Positions 1-8,566 are shown, numbered from the stretch's first letter. The stretch is DNA of 64,000 nucleotides from Halorussus marinus (GCF_004765795.1 NZ_SBIV01000002.1:124001-188000); one strand, 5' to 3'. Notes: generated by a model from the sequence alone, not told the origin. Program-made: numbers and translations.

Positions 1-2
1 GC

Positions 3-473
3 GTCGATCACGTCGCGGACCGCGAGGAGGGTCACCTCTTCGAGGCGACGCTGGGCGCCGAGAGCTTCCTCGCGTCGCTGCTCGATTACGGCGTGCGGCC
101 CACGGAGCTGATAGCCACCCCGTCGGGGACGGAGCTGACCGTCGAGCTCCCACAGAGCGGCGACGTTCAGGCGTTCCTCCGGATGCTTCTCGACACCTAC
201 GAGGGCGTCTCGCTCCGGACGCGCCGCGAACTCGATCGGCCGGTCCGGTCGGACGCGGAGTTTCGGGCCCACTACCGCGAGCGGCTGACCGACCGCGAGG
301 CCGAGGTGCTCCAGACCGCCTACTACGCCGGCTTCTTCGAGTCGCCGCGCCGGAGCTCCGGCAGCGAGGTCGCCGAGATGCTCGGGGTTTCCCAGCCGAC
401 GGTGAACCGCCACCTGCGCCGGGGCGAGCGCAAGCTCCTCGCGATGGTGTTCGACGAGCGGGCCGACGAGTGA
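3..473 (+). CDS. Bacterio-opsin-activator-type HTH regulator, C-terminal part (5' end outside window)
   Basis: The reading frame is open to the left edge of the window, so only the C-terminal ~156 residues are present; the GTG at 93 is internal. The last ~55 residues, from LTDREAEVL through SEVAEMLGVSQPTVNRHLR, form the HTH_10 helix-turn-helix typical of haloarchaeal Bat-like regulators. The part before it resembles the domain that precedes the HTH in this family. Such proteins are cytoplasmic transcription regulators, often with sensor domains upstream, which cannot be seen here. Target genes are unknown. Confidence 0.85.
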   Translation, partial: VDHVADREEGHLFEATLGAESFLASLLDYGVRPTELIATPSGTELTVELPQSGDVQAFLRMLLDTYEGVSLRTRRELDRPVRSDAEFRAHYRERLTDREAEVLQTAYYAGFFESPRRSSGSEVAEMLGVSQPTVNRHLRRGERKLLAMVFDERADE

Positions 474-562
474 AGCTGTATTCACGCCGCCACCCCTGCG
501 GGCGTATACACTGACGCCCCAGAAATAGGGAGGTAGCGCCCCTCGTATCGGATAGAATCACC

Positions 563-868
563 ATGAACGAGCCCATCCACGACACCGCCGCCGACTCGGT
601 CCCCGTCCGAATCGTGAACGCCGTCGCCGACGCGACCGGCCGCGACCCGAACGCACTGCCGCCGCTCTACGACACGGTCGACCCCGACGCGCTGGCGGCG
701 ATCGTGGCACGCGCTCCGAACCACGCACGCGGCGGCGACGAGATCGAGGTCTCGTTCGCGTTCGCCGACTGCGACGTAACCGTCTCCCCGACCCGCGGCG
801 TCGAGGTCGCGGTCGCGGTCGGCGGCGACGCGCGGCGTCCGGACGCCCCGGCGCCGGTCGATGAGTGA
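563..868 (+). CDS. HalOD1 output-domain protein
   Basis: A 101-residue acidic protein. The block VRIVNAVADATGRDPNALPPLYDTVDPDAL followed by a short beta-rich tail (FAFADCDVTV) matches the haloarchaeal HalOD1 output domain, a small domain usually found alone or fused to sensor and response-regulator modules. Its biochemical role is not established. It lies 89 bp after the Bat-like gene, and its stop overlaps the start of the next gene by 8 bp, so the two are probably translated from one mRNA. Confidence 0.8.
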   Translation: MNEPIHDTAADSVPVRIVNAVADATGRDPNALPPLYDTVDPDALAAIVARAPNHARGGDEIEVSFAFADCDVTVSPTRGVEVAVAVGGDARRPDAPAPVDE

Positions 869-1070
869 CGAGTCGATCGCGGAGGCCTGTCGCCGCGAGG
901 CGCCGGCCCCCGACGCCGATCGCGCCCACGTCTGTGCTGTCTGTGACGAGCCGATCGACGACGCCGAGCGCCATCCGGTCGCGACGCGGATCGGCGAGTC
1001 GGGAGCGGTGGTCCTCTACCTCTTCTGCTCGCCCGCCTGCCGGACCCGCTGGGACGAATCGAGCGACTGA
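861..1070 (+). CDS. Small zinc-finger protein (DUF7576-like)
   Basis: 69 residues. Two CxxC-type pairs are visible, CAVC near residue 25 and FCSPAC near residue 57, suggesting one structural zinc site of the treble-clef/TRASH kind often seen in haloarchaeal small zinc fingers. The start ATG overlaps the HalOD1 gene by 8 bp, which supports co-translation. I recognise the type but know no function; a nucleic-acid or protein-interaction role is inference only. Confidence 0.75.
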   Translation: MSDESIAEACRREAPAPDADRAHVCAVCDEPIDDAERHPVATRIGESGAVVLYLFCSPACRTRWDESSD

Positions 1071-1097
1071 CCGTCGAGCGCGCCCTACCGATACTCG

Positions 1098-1283
1098 ATG
1101 AACGACACCACCCAGAAGTACACGACGCCGAACCGCTGGGGTCGCTACAACGACCGCCACGAGACGAACTACACCGCCTACACCGACTACGATCCGGACG
1201 CGGGCCCGGTCTACGTGATCGAGGCCGAGGACGGGGCCGACGCGTGGCTACAGTCGACGCGGCCCGTCGACGTCGAGCCGTGA
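1098..1283 (+). CDS. Small hypothetical haloarchaeal protein
   Basis: 61 residues, Tyr/Asp/Thr-rich (YNDRHETNYTAYTDYDPD), ending in a short beta-like segment (GPVYVIEAEDGADAWLQS). It resembles small conserved haloarchaeal proteins of unknown function (DUF7331-like). It follows the zinc-finger gene by 27 bp on the same strand, so it is probably the last gene of that small operon. No catalytic motif or membrane segment is visible. Confidence 0.6.
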   Translation: MNDTTQKYTTPNRWGRYNDRHETNYTAYTDYDPDAGPVYVIEAEDGADAWLQSTRPVDVEP

Positions 1284-1373
1284 GCGACGCGCCAGGAGAC
1301 GAGCGGTAGCGACGCCGCGCCGGACGGGACGATAGCGACACCCCACCGGACGTCCTGCGTCGACGCCGCGCGA

Positions 1374-1877
1374 CTACTCGCCGTCGGGACGGTCCGCGAC
1401 GGCGAACGGGCTCTCGGCGGCGGTCCAGTTCCATCCCGGGAGCCGCGTCTGGAACCCCGCCGCGAGGGCGGCGTCGAGGTCGTCGAGGCCGGCGGCTTCC
1501 GCGTCGGGGTCGCGGTGGACGAGCACGTCGGCGACGTGGAACGTCGCCTCGCCGAGCAGGCCGAGCGGCTGGGCCCCGGCGATCGTTCCGGCGAGCCGCC
1601 GGCCGAGAAACTCGTCGACCACGAACCCCGGGTAGTCGCCCTCGACGTCGAGGGCCCGGAGGATCGCGACCAGAGCCGCGACGTTGACCGCGAGGTCGCC
1701 GTCGGCGAAGACGGCGTCGACCTCTCGGCGGTAGGTCCCGGCGGTCACCTCGCCGACGTCGGCGTCGAAGCGGTCGGCGAGGTCGGCCCGCACCTCGTTC
1801 ACCAGCGGGACCACGACGGCGGCCCGCTCGCGCACCCAGCGGTACTCGTCGGCGACGGTCTCCGGAGTGAGTCGCAT
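1374..1877 (-). CDS. Hypothetical protein, 167 aa
   Basis: An alpha-helical acidic protein with a central hydrophobic stretch (LAVNVAALVAILRAL) and an aromatic C-terminal patch (LPGWNWTA). I do not recognise the family. Codon usage and third-position GC are those of a real gene, and the antisense frame is poor. It converges on the preceding small operon. Its promoter is probably the symmetric TATA element at 1926-1935, leaving a leader of roughly 20 nt. Confidence 0.65.
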   Translation of the reverse strand: MRLTPETVADEYRWVRERAAVVVPLVNEVRADLADRFDADVGEVTAGTYRREVDAVFADGDLAVNVAALVAILRALDVEGDYPGFVVDEFLGRRLAGTIAGAQPLGLLGEATFHVADVLVHRDPDAEAAGLDDLDAALAAGFQTRLPGWNWTAAESPFAVADRPDGE

Positions 1878-2243
1878 ACCGGGCGGACGCGCTCGCGGGC
1901 CTTGGGCGTGTGCGTTTTGAGAAGGCTTTTATAACATCGGCGACTAATACCGACTAAGCGGGTTTTCCTGCGTCCCCGAATGAGCGTCCGGTCCGCGGCA
2001 GTCCCGCCGGGGACGCGAACGCTCGCGCACTCGCGCGAGCTTCACCCCGCGGAGAAGCGAGATCTATGCTTCGCTGTACTCTACGTCGTAGTCGTCACGG
2101 TTTTGCGACCGTATCGACACGGGCATTACAACCGATAGCCCGCTCGGGACCGACACCGGTCGGTCGCCGGGACCGTAGACGCCGGACTCGGCCGCGCGCC
2201 GAGCGCCGACACCGCACCACCGACGAAGCCGACTTTTGCCACT
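1878..2243. other. 366-bp intergenic region: divergent promoter and putative long aCPSF1 leader
   Basis: No convincing gene. It holds a symmetric TATA element (1926-1935), two CGACTAA direct repeats 10 bp apart (1941-1947, 1951-1957), and three T4 tracts on the plus strand (1963-1966, 2101-2104, 2234-2237). There is no good TATA box about 27 bp before the aCPSF1 ATG, so the nuclease mRNA probably starts near 1955 and carries a ~290-nt leader. A 20-codon antisense frame (2064-2126) is of doubtful status. Confidence 0.6.
1926..1935. promoter_or_regulatory. TATA element cttttataac, possibly bidirectional
   Basis: The strongest TATA sequence between the 1374-1877 gene and aCPSF1. TTTTATAA reads similarly on both strands, so it could drive either or both divergent genes. 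Confidence 0.6.
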
Positions 2244-4178
2244 ATGAGTAACGTAGACCAGCAACTCGAAGAACTGCGAGAAGAGATAAAGAGCGAGCTA
2301 CCGAGCGACATCTCGGTCTCGGACGTGAAGTACGAGGGGCCAGAGCTGGTCGTCTACACCCGCGATCCCAAGAAGTTCGCGCGGAACGGCGACCTCATCC
2401 GACAGCTCGCGAGCCAGCTCCGCAAGCGAATCACCGTCCGGCCGGACCCGGACGTGCTCTCGCGGCCCGACCGAGCCCGCGACGACGTGCTCGACGTCAT
2501 CCCCGACGAGGCCGGCGTGACCGACCTCGACTTCCACGTCGACACGGGCGAGGTCGTCATCGAGGCCGAAAAGCCCGGGATGGTCATCGGCAAGCACGGC
2601 TCGACGCTCCGGGAGATCACCCAGGAGGTCGGGTGGACGCCCGAGGTCGTCCGGACGCCGCCGATCGAGTCCTCGACGGTCTCGAACGTCCGGAACTTCC
2701 TGAAACAGGAGCGCGACGAGCGGCGCGACATCCTGGAGAAGGTGGGCCGACAGATCCACCGCGAGGAGATGTCCGACGACGAGTACGTCCGCGTGACCAC
2801 CCTCGGGTGCTGTCGGGAAGTCGGACGCGCCTCGTTCATCCTCTCGACGCCCGAGACCCGCATCCTCGTCGACTGCGGCGACAAGCCCGGCGCCGAGGGC
2901 GAGGTGCCCTACCTTCAGGTCGAGGAGGCGCTCGGGGCGGGCGCAAACACCATCGACGCCGTCGTGCTCACCCACGCCCACCTCGACCACTCGGCGCTCA
3001 TCCCCCTCCTGTTCAAGTACGGGTACGACGGCCCGATCTACACCACCGAGCCCACCCGGGACCTGATGGGACTGCTCCAGTTGGACTACCTCGACGTCGC
3101 GGCCAAGGAAGGCCGCGCGCCGCCCTACGAGTCCGAGATGGTCCGGGAGGCGATCAAACACACCATCCCGCTGGAGTACGGCGACGTGACCGACATCGCG
3201 CCCGACGTGAAGCTCACCCTCCACAACGCCGGTCACATCCTCGGGAGCGCGGTGTGTCACTTCCACATCGGCGACGGCCTCTACAACGTCGCGTTCTCGG
3301 GTGACATCCACTACGACGACACCCGGCTGTTCAACGGCGCGGTCAACGACTTCCCGCGGGTCGAGGCGCTCATCTTCGAGTCGACCTACGGCGGCCGCAA
3401 CGACTACCAGACCGACCAGGAGGACTCCGAGCGCCGGCTCAAGGAAGTCATCAACGAGACCTACGAGCGCGGCGGGAAGGTCGTCATCCCGGCGTTCGCT
3501 GTCGGGCGGTCCCAGGAGATGATGCTCGTACTCGAAGAGGCGATGCGGACCGGCGACATCCCCGAGATGCCGGTCCACCTCGACGGCATGATCTGGGAGG
3601 CGACCGCGATCCACACCACCTATCCCGAGTACCTCCGGGACGACCTGCGAGACCGGATCTTCCACGAGGACGAGAACCCGTTCCTCGCCGACCAGTTCAA
3701 CCACATCGACGGCGGCGAGGAGGAGCGCCGCGAGGTCGCCGACGGCGATCAGTGCATCGTCCTCTCGACGTCCGGGATGGTCACCGGCGGCCCGATCATG
3801 TCGTGGCTCGACCACCTCGGCGGCGACCCCGACAACCGCATGGTGTTCGTCGGCTACCAGGCTCAGGGGACGCTGGGCCGGCGGATCCAGAACGGGTGGG
3901 ACGAGATTCCGATGAACCGGAGCGGCGGTCGCGGTCGGGGCGGCCGGAACGGGTCCCTGAAACTCGAACTCGACGTCGAGACCGTCGACGGCTTCTCGGG
4001 CCACGCCGACCGACAGGGCCTGATGAACTTCGTGAAGACGATGAGCCCCCGCCCGGAGAAAGTGCTGTGTGTCCACGGCGACGAGTCGTCGACCCAGGAC
4101 CTCTCGTCGGCGCTGTACCACGAGTTCAACATGCGGACGTTCGCGCCCAAGAACTTAGAGACGTTCCGGTTCAAGTAG
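2244..4178 (+). CDS. aCPSF1: Archaeal beta-CASP ribonuclease aCPSF1/FttA (transcription termination factor)
   Basis: 644 residues, the usual family length. Domains in order: two KH domains (about 1-145, with GKHGS near 113-118), a metallo-beta-lactamase core with the HxHxDH metal motif at H244-H249, the beta-CASP insertion, then IVLSTSGMVTGGP, GFSGHADRQ and VLCVHGDE as later motifs. The family is known to cut nascent RNA at U-rich sites and to act as the archaeal general termination and 3'-end factor. The first residues MSNVDQQLEELREEIKSELP match the conserved N-terminus, which supports this ATG. Monocistronic, with a probable long leader. Confidence 0.96.
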   Translation: MSNVDQQLEELREEIKSELPSDISVSDVKYEGPELVVYTRDPKKFARNGDLIRQLASQLRKRITVRPDPDVLSRPDRARDDVLDVIPDEAGVTDLDFHVDTGEVVIEAEKPGMVIGKHGSTLREITQEVGWTPEVVRTPPIESSTVSNVRNFLKQERDERRDILEKVGRQIHREEMSDDEYVRVTTLGCCREVGRASFILSTPETRILVDCGDKPGAEGEVPYLQVEEALGAGANTIDAVVLTHAHLDHSALIPLLFKYGYDGPIYTTEPTRDLMGLLQLDYLDVAAKEGRAPPYESEMVREAIKHTIPLEYGDVTDIAPDVKLTLHNAGHILGSAVCHFHIGDGLYNVAFSGDIHYDDTRLFNGAVNDFPRVEALIFESTYGGRNDYQTDQEDSERRLKEVINETYERGGKVVIPAFAVGRSQEMMLVLEEAMRTGDIPEMPVHLDGMIWEATAIHTTYPEYLRDDLRDRIFHEDENPFLADQFNHIDGGEEERREVADGDQCIVLSTSGMVTGGPIMSWLDHLGGDPDNRMVFVGYQAQGTLGRRIQNGWDEIPMNRSGGRGRGGRNGSLKLELDVETVDGFSGHADRQGLMNFVKTMSPRPEKVLCVHGDESSTQDLSSALYHEFNMRTFAPKNLETFRFK

Positions 4179-4202
4179 CGCGATCGGTGGTTCGACGACC
4201 GC

Positions 4203-4207
4203 TTTTT
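4203..4207 (+). terminator. T5 tract after aCPSF1
   Basis: TTTTT in an otherwise GC-rich stretch, 25 bp after the stop, the typical archaeal U-tract termination signal. Confidence 0.6.
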
Positions 4208-4328
4208 CGCGTACTCGACGGCGTGACCGCCGGGACGGCCGCGGTCCGGACGGTCACGGATGTCGGTGACGATCGGTAGCAGTTCAGAGTCCAGTACGCC
4301 GATCTCGTAGCCAATGGACTTATACTGT

Positions 4329-4360
4329 CGTCTGAAGTACACTGCAAAGAACGTCAGACG
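4329..4360. promoter_or_regulatory. 7-bp inverted repeat CGTCTGA...TCAGACG before the wHTH gene
   Basis: Perfect arms at 4329-4335 and 4354-4360 with an 18-bp spacer, in the AT-richer segment 4310-4400 upstream of the GTG at 4419. It could be an operator or a leader hairpin; the function is not shown. Confidence 0.4.
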
Positions 4361-4418
4361 TTTCCATCTGCATGATTAACTTGGAAATAATTCCTGCGGC
4401 CGAAACGGGGGACCGCCA

Positions 4419-4787
4419 GTGAACGGACCGTCGCTCGACGACCTGCTGAGACTGCTCGCGAACCGCCGGTGTCGGTACGTGCTCTACTGTCTCGACGAGG
4501 CCGACCGGACCGTCCTCGGCCTCGACGAGCTGGCCGATCGGGTCGTCTGCCGGGAGTGCGAGTGGGACGACGCGGCCGGAACCGACACGTCCGCTCACCG
4601 CCGGACCGTCACCATCGAACTCCACCACAACCACCTCCCCAGACTCGCAGCCGCCGGCGCGATCGACTACGACGCCCGGACCCGGACGGTCCGGAACCGG
4701 CGCCACGCCTCGCTGGCCGAGTGGATCGACGGGGACGCAAACGAGCTCCCGCACCTCCGGTCGCTGCTCGCGCCCTCGCGAGCCTGA
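4419..4787 (+). CDS. DUF7344-like winged-helix protein
   Basis: 122 residues from a GTG start. The segment SLDDLLRLLANRRCRYVLYCL, then DELADRVV and a HRRTVTIELHHNHLPRLAAAGAIDYD segment, is the haloarchaeal winged-helix fold in which a 'His-Asn-His-Leu-Pro-Arg-Leu' helix precedes the wing. Such small wHTH proteins are presumed transcription regulators. An inserted CRECEWDDAAGTD segment sits between the two halves and carries two cysteines. It converges on sppA with a 19-bp gap. The upstream region holds an inverted repeat that may be its own operator. Confidence 0.75.
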   Translation: MNGPSLDDLLRLLANRRCRYVLYCLDEADRTVLGLDELADRVVCRECEWDDAAGTDTSAHRRTVTIELHHNHLPRLAAAGAIDYDARTRTVRNRRHASLAEWIDGDANELPHLRSLLAPSRA

Positions 4788-4806
4788 CCGCCAGCCGCCG
4801 GGGCAG

Positions 4807-5826
4807 TCACCGGAGTTCGAACTCGAAGCCGTCCACCCGAGAGCCGTCCTCGCCCGCGAGCGCGCTCGCGACGCCCGCCCCGAGCGCGTACGCCACCGCC
4901 TGCGAGCCGCCCCGGAGCCGCTCCATCACGTTCTTCTCGGGCTCGAACGCCCGGACCTCGATCTCGTCTTCGTCGAGCCGATCCGCGAGTCGGTCTTTCA
5001 CCTCGCGTTTCGTGCCGAGTTCGTCGACCAGCCCGATGCTCAGCGCGTCCTCGCCCAGATACACCCGGGCCTCGGTGTCACGGACCTGCTCGTCGCTGAG
5101 CTGCCGGCCGTCGGTCACCCGATCGACGAACTCCTCGTAGTAGCCGTCGATGAGCCCCTGGAGGTACTCGCGCTCGTCGTCGGTCATCTCCTTGAGCGAC
5201 GTGCCGGCGTCCTTGTACTCGCCGGCGGCGAGCCGCTCGTACTCCAGCCCGAGCTTGTCGGCCATCCCGGCGGCGTTGATCCGCGAGCCGATGACGCCGA
5301 TGCTCCCGACGACGCTTCCCTCCCGGGCGTAGATCTCGTCGCACCCGCTGGCGATCCAGTAGCCGCCGCTGGCGCAGGTGTCGGTGGCGTAGGCGACCGT
5401 CGGCCCGTCGAAGCGCTCGGCCGCGATCCGGATGTCGTCGCTCGGGACGACCTCGCCGCCGGGGGTGTTGAGCTTCAGGACGAGCGCGCGGGCCGCCTCG
5501 TCGTCGTCGGCGGCCTCGATCTGGTCGACGATGTCGTCGGCGGGCGTCCCGCCGGGCGTCGTCGGGAGCCGGCCGCCCCCGCCGTCGCGGGTGATCGGCC
5601 CCTCGACGGCCACCTCCGCCACGTCGTAGTCGGCGAACGCGCTGGCGGCCAAGCCGCTCGCGGCCCGCGCGCCGAGGACGCCCGCGAGGACCGCGAACAC
5701 GACCCCGAGGAGCCTCGCGAGGTTCCCGTCGGGGACGAACACGAACAGGACCCACCCGATCCCCACCGCGACCGCCAGCCCGGCAAGAACCACGAGCGTC
5801 TGCAGGATTCGCGCGCTATCGGCCAC
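4807..5826 (-). CDS. sppA: Signal peptide peptidase SppA-like S49 serine protease
   Basis: 339 residues. Two hydrophobic segments at about 9-30 and 34-60 anchor it in the membrane. The S49/ClpP-like domain follows: LNTPGGEVVPSDDIRIAAERF, the nucleophile Ser in DTCASGGYWIA, the VVGSIGVIG motif, and the general-base Lys in AAGEYKDAGTSLKEM. Known role of the family: cleavage of residual signal peptides and membrane protein quality control. The length fits the short archaeal/bacillary form rather than the double-domain E. coli protein. Confidence 0.92.
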   Translation of the reverse strand: MADSARILQTLVVLAGLAVAVGIGWVLFVFVPDGNLARLLGVVFAVLAGVLGARAASGLAASAFADYDVAEVAVEGPITRDGGGGRLPTTPGGTPADDIVDQIEAADDDEAARALVLKLNTPGGEVVPSDDIRIAAERFDGPTVAYATDTCASGGYWIASGCDEIYAREGSVVGSIGVIGSRINAAGMADKLGLEYERLAAGEYKDAGTSLKEMTDDEREYLQGLIDGYYEEFVDRVTDGRQLSDEQVRDTEARVYLGEDALSIGLVDELGTKREVKDRLADRLDEDEIEVRAFEPEKNVMERLRGGSQAVAYALGAGVASALAGEDGSRVDGFEFELR

Positions 5827-5907
5827 GACCGCTCACCTCGGTGCGCTGCATACCGGCGAGTGAGGCCGCACGGCGGTTAAGCCTTGGCTCTCCGGGGGCG
5901 AAGATCG

Positions 5908-5912
5908 AAAAA
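5908..5912 (-). terminator. U5 tract after korB
   Basis: AAAAA on the plus strand gives a U5 run about 33 nt after the korB stop. Confidence 0.45.
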
Positions 5913-5944
5913 CGCGACGCCGGGCGAGAACGAGACGGGAACGC

Positions 5945-6808
5945 TCAGTAGAACTCGCGGACGAGGTCGGTCGCGCCGTCGGGCGCGCCGTCGGGGATCT
6001 CGGACATGTTGCTGTCGAGGCCGTGGAGTTCCGAGTAGGGGACGCTCTGTTCGTTCTGGTAGAGGATGCCCTGATACTCCTTGTCGGCGTCGAGGATCTT
6101 GTCCTTGGCCGCGTCGCGGTCGGTCGGGTCGTGGTCGGTCTCGTCGAGGTCCACGATGGAGTCTCTGAAGTAGTCGTAGGTGTCGACGTCGTTGAACGTC
6201 ACGCACGGGCTGAAGACGTTCACGAAGCCGAACCCGTCGTGCTCGATGGCCTGCTTGACGATCTCGGTGTGTCGCTGGGCGTCGGTCGAGAACGACTGGG
6301 CGATGAAGCTCCCGCCCGCCGACAGCGCCAGCGCGAGGGGGTTGACCGGCGGCTGTTTGGGGCCCTCGGGGGTCGTCGAGGTCTCGAAGTCCTCGCGGGA
6401 GGTCGGCGACGCCTGACCCTTGGTCAGGCCGTAGATGCGGTTGTCCATCACCACGTAGGTCATGTCGACGTTCCGGCGGACCGCGTGGATGAAGTGGCCC
6501 GCGCCGATGGAGTAGCCGTCGCCGTCGCCGCCCGCGACCATCACTTCGAGGTCGGGGTTGGCGAGTTTGACGCCCGTCCCCACCGGAAGCGCCCGCCCGT
6601 GGACGCCGTGGAGCGCGTAGCTGTGCATGAAGGTGCCGATCTTGCCGGAACAGCCGATGCCCGCCACGACGAACGTGTCGTCGGGGCTGTTGCCGGTCTC
6701 GGCCAGCGCCTTCATCATGCCGTTCATCGTGCCGAAGTCCCCGCACCCGGGGCACCACGTCGGCTGCTTGTCGGATTTGAAGTCGGTGAAGCGTACGTCT
6801 GAGCTCAT
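5945..6808 (-). CDS. korB: 2-oxoacid:ferredoxin oxidoreductase, beta subunit
   Basis: 287 residues. Cysteines in WCPGCG (C19, C22), GIGCSGK and FSPCVTF are the ligands of the single 4Fe-4S cluster of this family. The thiamine diphosphate motif GDGDGYSIGAG...NRIYGLTKGQ is intact. With KorA it oxidatively decarboxylates a 2-oxoacid, most likely 2-oxoglutarate, to the acyl-CoA and reduces ferredoxin, in the place of an NAD-linked dehydrogenase in the TCA cycle. The ATG overlaps the korA stop by 4 bp, indicating coupled translation. Confidence 0.95.
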   Translation of the reverse strand: MSSDVRFTDFKSDKQPTWCPGCGDFGTMNGMMKALAETGNSPDDTFVVAGIGCSGKIGTFMHSYALHGVHGRALPVGTGVKLANPDLEVMVAGGDGDGYSIGAGHFIHAVRRNVDMTYVVMDNRIYGLTKGQASPTSREDFETSTTPEGPKQPPVNPLALALSAGGSFIAQSFSTDAQRHTEIVKQAIEHDGFGFVNVFSPCVTFNDVDTYDYFRDSIVDLDETDHDPTDRDAAKDKILDADKEYQGILYQNEQSVPYSELHGLDSNMSEIPDGAPDGATDLVREFY

Positions 6809-8565
6809 GCTGTAACCTCCTCCGCGCTGAGTTTCGCTCTGATCTCGTCTGCGAGTTCGTCGGCCTTGAACCTGACGCCGTTGTACTTGTTGACCCGCTT
6901 GAGCCGGGTCAGCGCGTCGTGTTCGAGCACGTCGGCGAACTGGCCGGTCTCGTTACACTCGACGACGATGACCTCGTCGGCGGCCTCGATGTCCTCGGTC
7001 AGGTCGGGCCGCGGGAAGATGTACGGCACGGAGATGAATCGCACGTCGATGTCCTCTTCGTCGAGGAATTCGAGGGCCTCGCGCAACGCGCCCTCGTTCG
7101 ACCCCCACGAGATGACGAGGTTGTCGGCGTCGGGGTCGCCGAACTCCCGGACGTCCCAGTCCTCGCGCTCGCGGGCGGTCTCGACCTTCCGGTTGCGCTT
7201 GTCGACCTGTTCGACCCGGACATCGGTGTCCTCGGTCCGGCGGCCAAGCGAGTTGTGTTCGAGACCCGTCGACATGTGGGCGGCGCCGTCGGTGCCGGGG
7301 AACGCCCGCGGGCTGATGCCGTCGGCGGTCGAGAAGTGGGGCTGGAACCGGTCTTGCTCGTCGGTCCAGGCCTCGATTTCGTCCTCGTCGACGACCTTCC
7401 CGCGGTCGATCTCGACGGCGTCCATGTCGAACTCGTCGGGCTCGAACGTCTGCTCGGTGACCGCCATCGAGAGGTCGGCGATCAGGAAGACGGGCGTCTG
7501 ATACTTCTCGGCGAGGTTGAACGCCTCGACCGTCTTGTGGAAACACTCCGCGATGTTGGTCGGCGCGACCACGAACCGCGGGATCTCGCCGTGGCCCCCG
7601 TAGAGGGCCATGTTGAGGTCGCCCTGCTCTTGCTTTGTCGGCATCCCGGTCGAGGGACCCGACCGCATCACGTCACAGATGACAAGCGGCGTCTCGCTCT
7701 GGGCGACGAGTCCGAACGTCTCGGTCATCAGGTCGATGCCCGGACCGGACGTGGCGGTCATCGAGCGCGCGCCCGCTCGGGCCGCGCCGAGCGCCATGTT
7801 GATCGCCGACAGTTCGTCCTCGGCCTGGACGACCTCGCCGCCGAACTGGTTGATGCGGCCGGTCAGATACTCCATCACGTCGGTCGCGGGCGTGATCGGG
7901 TAGCCGGCGTAGAACCGACAGCCCGCCGCGATCGCGCCCATGCCGATGGCCTCGTCGCCGTTCAGCAGGACGTAGTCGTTGTCGGTGGTGTCGAGGTCGT
8001 AGTCGAACTCGTGGTCGTACTCGTCGGCCACGAACTCCTGACCCTTCCGGGCGGCCTCCTTGTTGTTGTCCACGATGGACTCGCCCTTGCTCCCGAACTT
8101 CTTCTCGAGGGCGGAGTCGAGGTTCTCGATCGGGAAGTTCGTCACCTCGCAGGCCGCCCCGAGCGCGACGATGTTCTGCATGATCGCGCCGCCGGCCTCC
8201 TCGGCGAGGCGCTGGAGCGGCACGTCGAGTCCGATCATGCCCTCGGGCACCTCGACGTCCTGCATCTCGGTGCGCTCGCCGTCGTAGATGATGACGCTTC
8301 CCTCGTGGAGTTCGTCGAGGTTCTCGTCGATGGTGCGCTCGGTCAGCGCGACGAGAATGTCGAGGCGGTCCACGACGCTCTCGACGCGGTCGGTCGAACT
8401 CCGGATTTTGTACGCGGTGTACCCCCCACGGATGCGGGACGCGAAGTCTTTCGATGTGAAGACGTGTCGGCCCGCTCGCGAGAGCGCTTGCGCGAAGATT
8501 TTCCCCGTCGAGTCGATGCCATCGCCAGCCTCGCCGCCGATGGCCCAGTTCAGGTCGTCTGGCAT
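6805..8565 (-). CDS. korA: 2-oxoacid:ferredoxin oxidoreductase, fused gamma-alpha subunit
   Basis: 586 residues. The N-terminal ~190 residues are the gamma domain (GGEAGDGIDSTGKIFAQAL, SRIRGGYTAYKIR). The alpha (pyrimidine-binding) domain follows (GNEAIGMGAIAAG-type start, YPITPATDVMEYL, TATSGPGIDLMTETFGL). The N-terminal sequence matches halobacterial KorA rather than PorA, so 2-oxoglutarate is the likely substrate. It forms an operon with korB. A TATA-like cttttgattt at about 8593-8602 (minus strand) implies an mRNA starting only a few bases before the ATG, at a double CTAG site. Confidence 0.93.
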   Translation of the reverse strand: MPDDLNWAIGGEAGDGIDSTGKIFAQALSRAGRHVFTSKDFASRIRGGYTAYKIRSSTDRVESVVDRLDILVALTERTIDENLDELHEGSVIIYDGERTEMQDVEVPEGMIGLDVPLQRLAEEAGGAIMQNIVALGAACEVTNFPIENLDSALEKKFGSKGESIVDNNKEAARKGQEFVADEYDHEFDYDLDTTDNDYVLLNGDEAIGMGAIAAGCRFYAGYPITPATDVMEYLTGRINQFGGEVVQAEDELSAINMALGAARAGARSMTATSGPGIDLMTETFGLVAQSETPLVICDVMRSGPSTGMPTKQEQGDLNMALYGGHGEIPRFVVAPTNIAECFHKTVEAFNLAEKYQTPVFLIADLSMAVTEQTFEPDEFDMDAVEIDRGKVVDEDEIEAWTDEQDRFQPHFSTADGISPRAFPGTDGAAHMSTGLEHNSLGRRTEDTDVRVEQVDKRNRKVETAREREDWDVREFGDPDADNLVISWGSNEGALREALEFLDEEDIDVRFISVPYIFPRPDLTEDIEAADEVIVVECNETGQFADVLEHDALTRLKRVNKYNGVRFKADELADEIRAKLSAEEVTA

Positions 8566-8566
8566 T

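Noticed and set aside
2298-4121. 607-residue open frame antisense to aCPSF1
   Set aside because: Shadow; Val/Asp/Arg-rich low-complexity translation, and the plus strand is unambiguous.
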